From Dyadobacter flavalbus (lineage in GTDB: Bacteria; Bacteroidota; Bacteroidia; Cytophagales; Spirosomataceae): DNA of 64,000 bases. The notes under the pieces are model-generated. The model was not told the DNA's origin. It made no database searches and was given only the letters and a program-made list of their open reading frames with translations. The number at the start of each line of letters is the position of its first letter. Within the stretch, counting starts at the first letter, position 1. Positions 63,447-64,000 of this stretch are shown here, one piece after another. A program made the position numbers and the translations under genes. The stretch spans positions 186,001 through 250,000 of the forward strand of contig NZ_VBSN01000038.1 of the NCBI RefSeq assembly GCF_006149045.1, in the 5' to 3' direction.

Positions 63447-64000
63447 TTATGCGCGGAACAAACCTTTCAGCGATTTCCATGCTTTTTCATTTTCATACGG
63501 ATCGGTAAAGATTTCCAGCAGACTGATTGTCCTGCTTTCCAAGAATTCATGCAATGCTGTATGAAGCGATGGGATATCGGTTGCTCTGAAATAAGCAATC
63601 CCGGAATCGGCACAGGTCCTTTCCGCGGTAAAGGAATGACGGGTTTCAAAGTAAGTTTCAATTTCTGGCAATGCACCGGGGCCTTCAATCATCCGAAAAA
63701 TATTGCCGCCTGCATTGTTGATAACTATGATTTTCAGATGCTGAGGCAACGGTGCAATAAGCAATCCGTTGCGGTCGTACAAAAATGCAACATCTCCGAC
63801 GATCAGCAGCGTATCCTGATGATTGACCATTGCCGCTCCGATTGCAGTACTTACGCATCCGTCTATTCCGCTTGTTCCCCGATTGCAAAAAACGCCGGTT
63901 ATCCCATTTGGGATTCCAAGGGCGTTTACATACCGGACGGACATACTGTTCCCAACATGTAACTGAAACGATTGAGTAATTGCCTTGAACACATTATCTA
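63447..64000 (-). CDS. menD: 2-succinyl-5-enolpyruvyl-6-hydroxy-3-cyclohexene-1-carboxylate synthase, C-terminal part
   Basis: About 184 codons of the 3' end; the frame is open to the window edge (codons AAT, GAT precede the GTG at 63992, which is therefore internal). MenD is a thiamine-diphosphate enzyme of menaquinone synthesis, joining isochorismate and 2-oxoglutarate. Visible: NRGTSGIDGCVSTAIGAAM, the ThDP/Mg motif LLIVGDVAFLYDRNGL, and IIVINNAGGNIFRMIEGPG, all standard for the MenD C-terminal PP domain. Presence of menD fits the menaquinone-based respiration of Bacteroidota. Confidence 0.96.
   Translation of the reverse strand, partial: DNVFKAITQSFQLHVGNSMSVRYVNALGIPNGITGVFCNRGTSGIDGCVSTAIGAAMVNHQDTLLIVGDVAFLYDRNGLLIAPLPQHLKIIVINNAGGNIFRMIEGPGALPEIETYFETRHSFTAERTCADSGIAYFRATDIPSLHTALHEFLESRTISLLEIFTDPYENEKAWKSLKGLFRA

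Overview
The window looks like chromosome from a Bacteroidota bacterium of the order Cytophagales, most like Dyadobacter or another Spirosomaceae; the genus is my inference from gene content. The sequence-based reasons are two SusD-type proteins and one full SusC, a protein with a gliding-motility/type IX secretion C-terminal domain, promoter candidates of the Bacteroidota type (TTTG, about 19-21 bases, TAnnTTTG), almost no Shine-Dalgarno sequences, a PVC-type cytochrome protein, and HU-CCDC81/SPOR and SYLF proteins. I see no rRNA, tRNA, CRISPR array, intact insertion sequence or prophage.

Layout. 1-2.9 kb: end of a SusD gene, then a 5'-nucleotidase split into two genes, the second with a 3' frameshift. 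2.9-14.4 kb: mostly minus-strand metabolic and stress genes (cytochrome P450 with Na+/H+ antiporter, Dps, SYLF protein, an esterase/GMC oxidoreductase/small protein operon, a thioredoxin-like protein, a VOC protein, and an MFS transporter with YjbQ). 14.5-21.5 kb: a DinB protein, then a TetR regulator with a palindromic operator repeated in front of a TolC-HlyD-RND efflux operon. 21.5-25.5 kb: a possible 25-codon gene with its own terminator, fused trehalose-6-phosphate synthase/phosphatase, a Crp/Fnr regulator and a second DinB protein. 25.5-29.7 kb: GntP transporter, RidA, D-threonine-aldolase-like enzyme and M19 dipeptidase, probably a D-amino-acid or dipeptide catabolic set. 30-34.2 kb: gyrA and a TPR protein. 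34.2-37.6 kb: an AT-rich surface-glycan island with a GT-C-like membrane protein, a GT92 glycosyltransferase, a truncated copy of the same glycosyltransferase and decayed DNA. 37.6-47.3 kb: a SusC-SusD locus with a PVC-type cytochrome/dehydrogenase, a ThuA protein and a TIM-barrel sugar isomerase but no glycoside hydrolase. 48-53 kb: a CHU_C surface protein, XRE regulator, dapD and gapA. 53.1-62.4 kb: a minus-strand envelope cluster (giant TPR protein, plug-less beta-barrel, HU/SPOR membrane protein, then after a terminator a TonB-like protein with folC and trmB). 62.4-64 kb: a TPR lipoprotein and the 3' end of menD.

How the genes work together. The best candidates for little-described systems are (i) the TPR/beta-barrel/HU-SPOR unit, whose third protein places a DNA-binding-type fold in the cytoplasm and a peptidoglycan-binding fold in the periplasm, and (ii) the hydrolase-free SusCD locus with an electron-transfer dehydrogenase, ThuA and an isomerase, which suggests oxidative (3-keto-sugar type) glycan use. 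Housekeeping genes (gyrA, gapA, dapD, folC, trmB, menD) show that this is core chromosome with accessory inserts.
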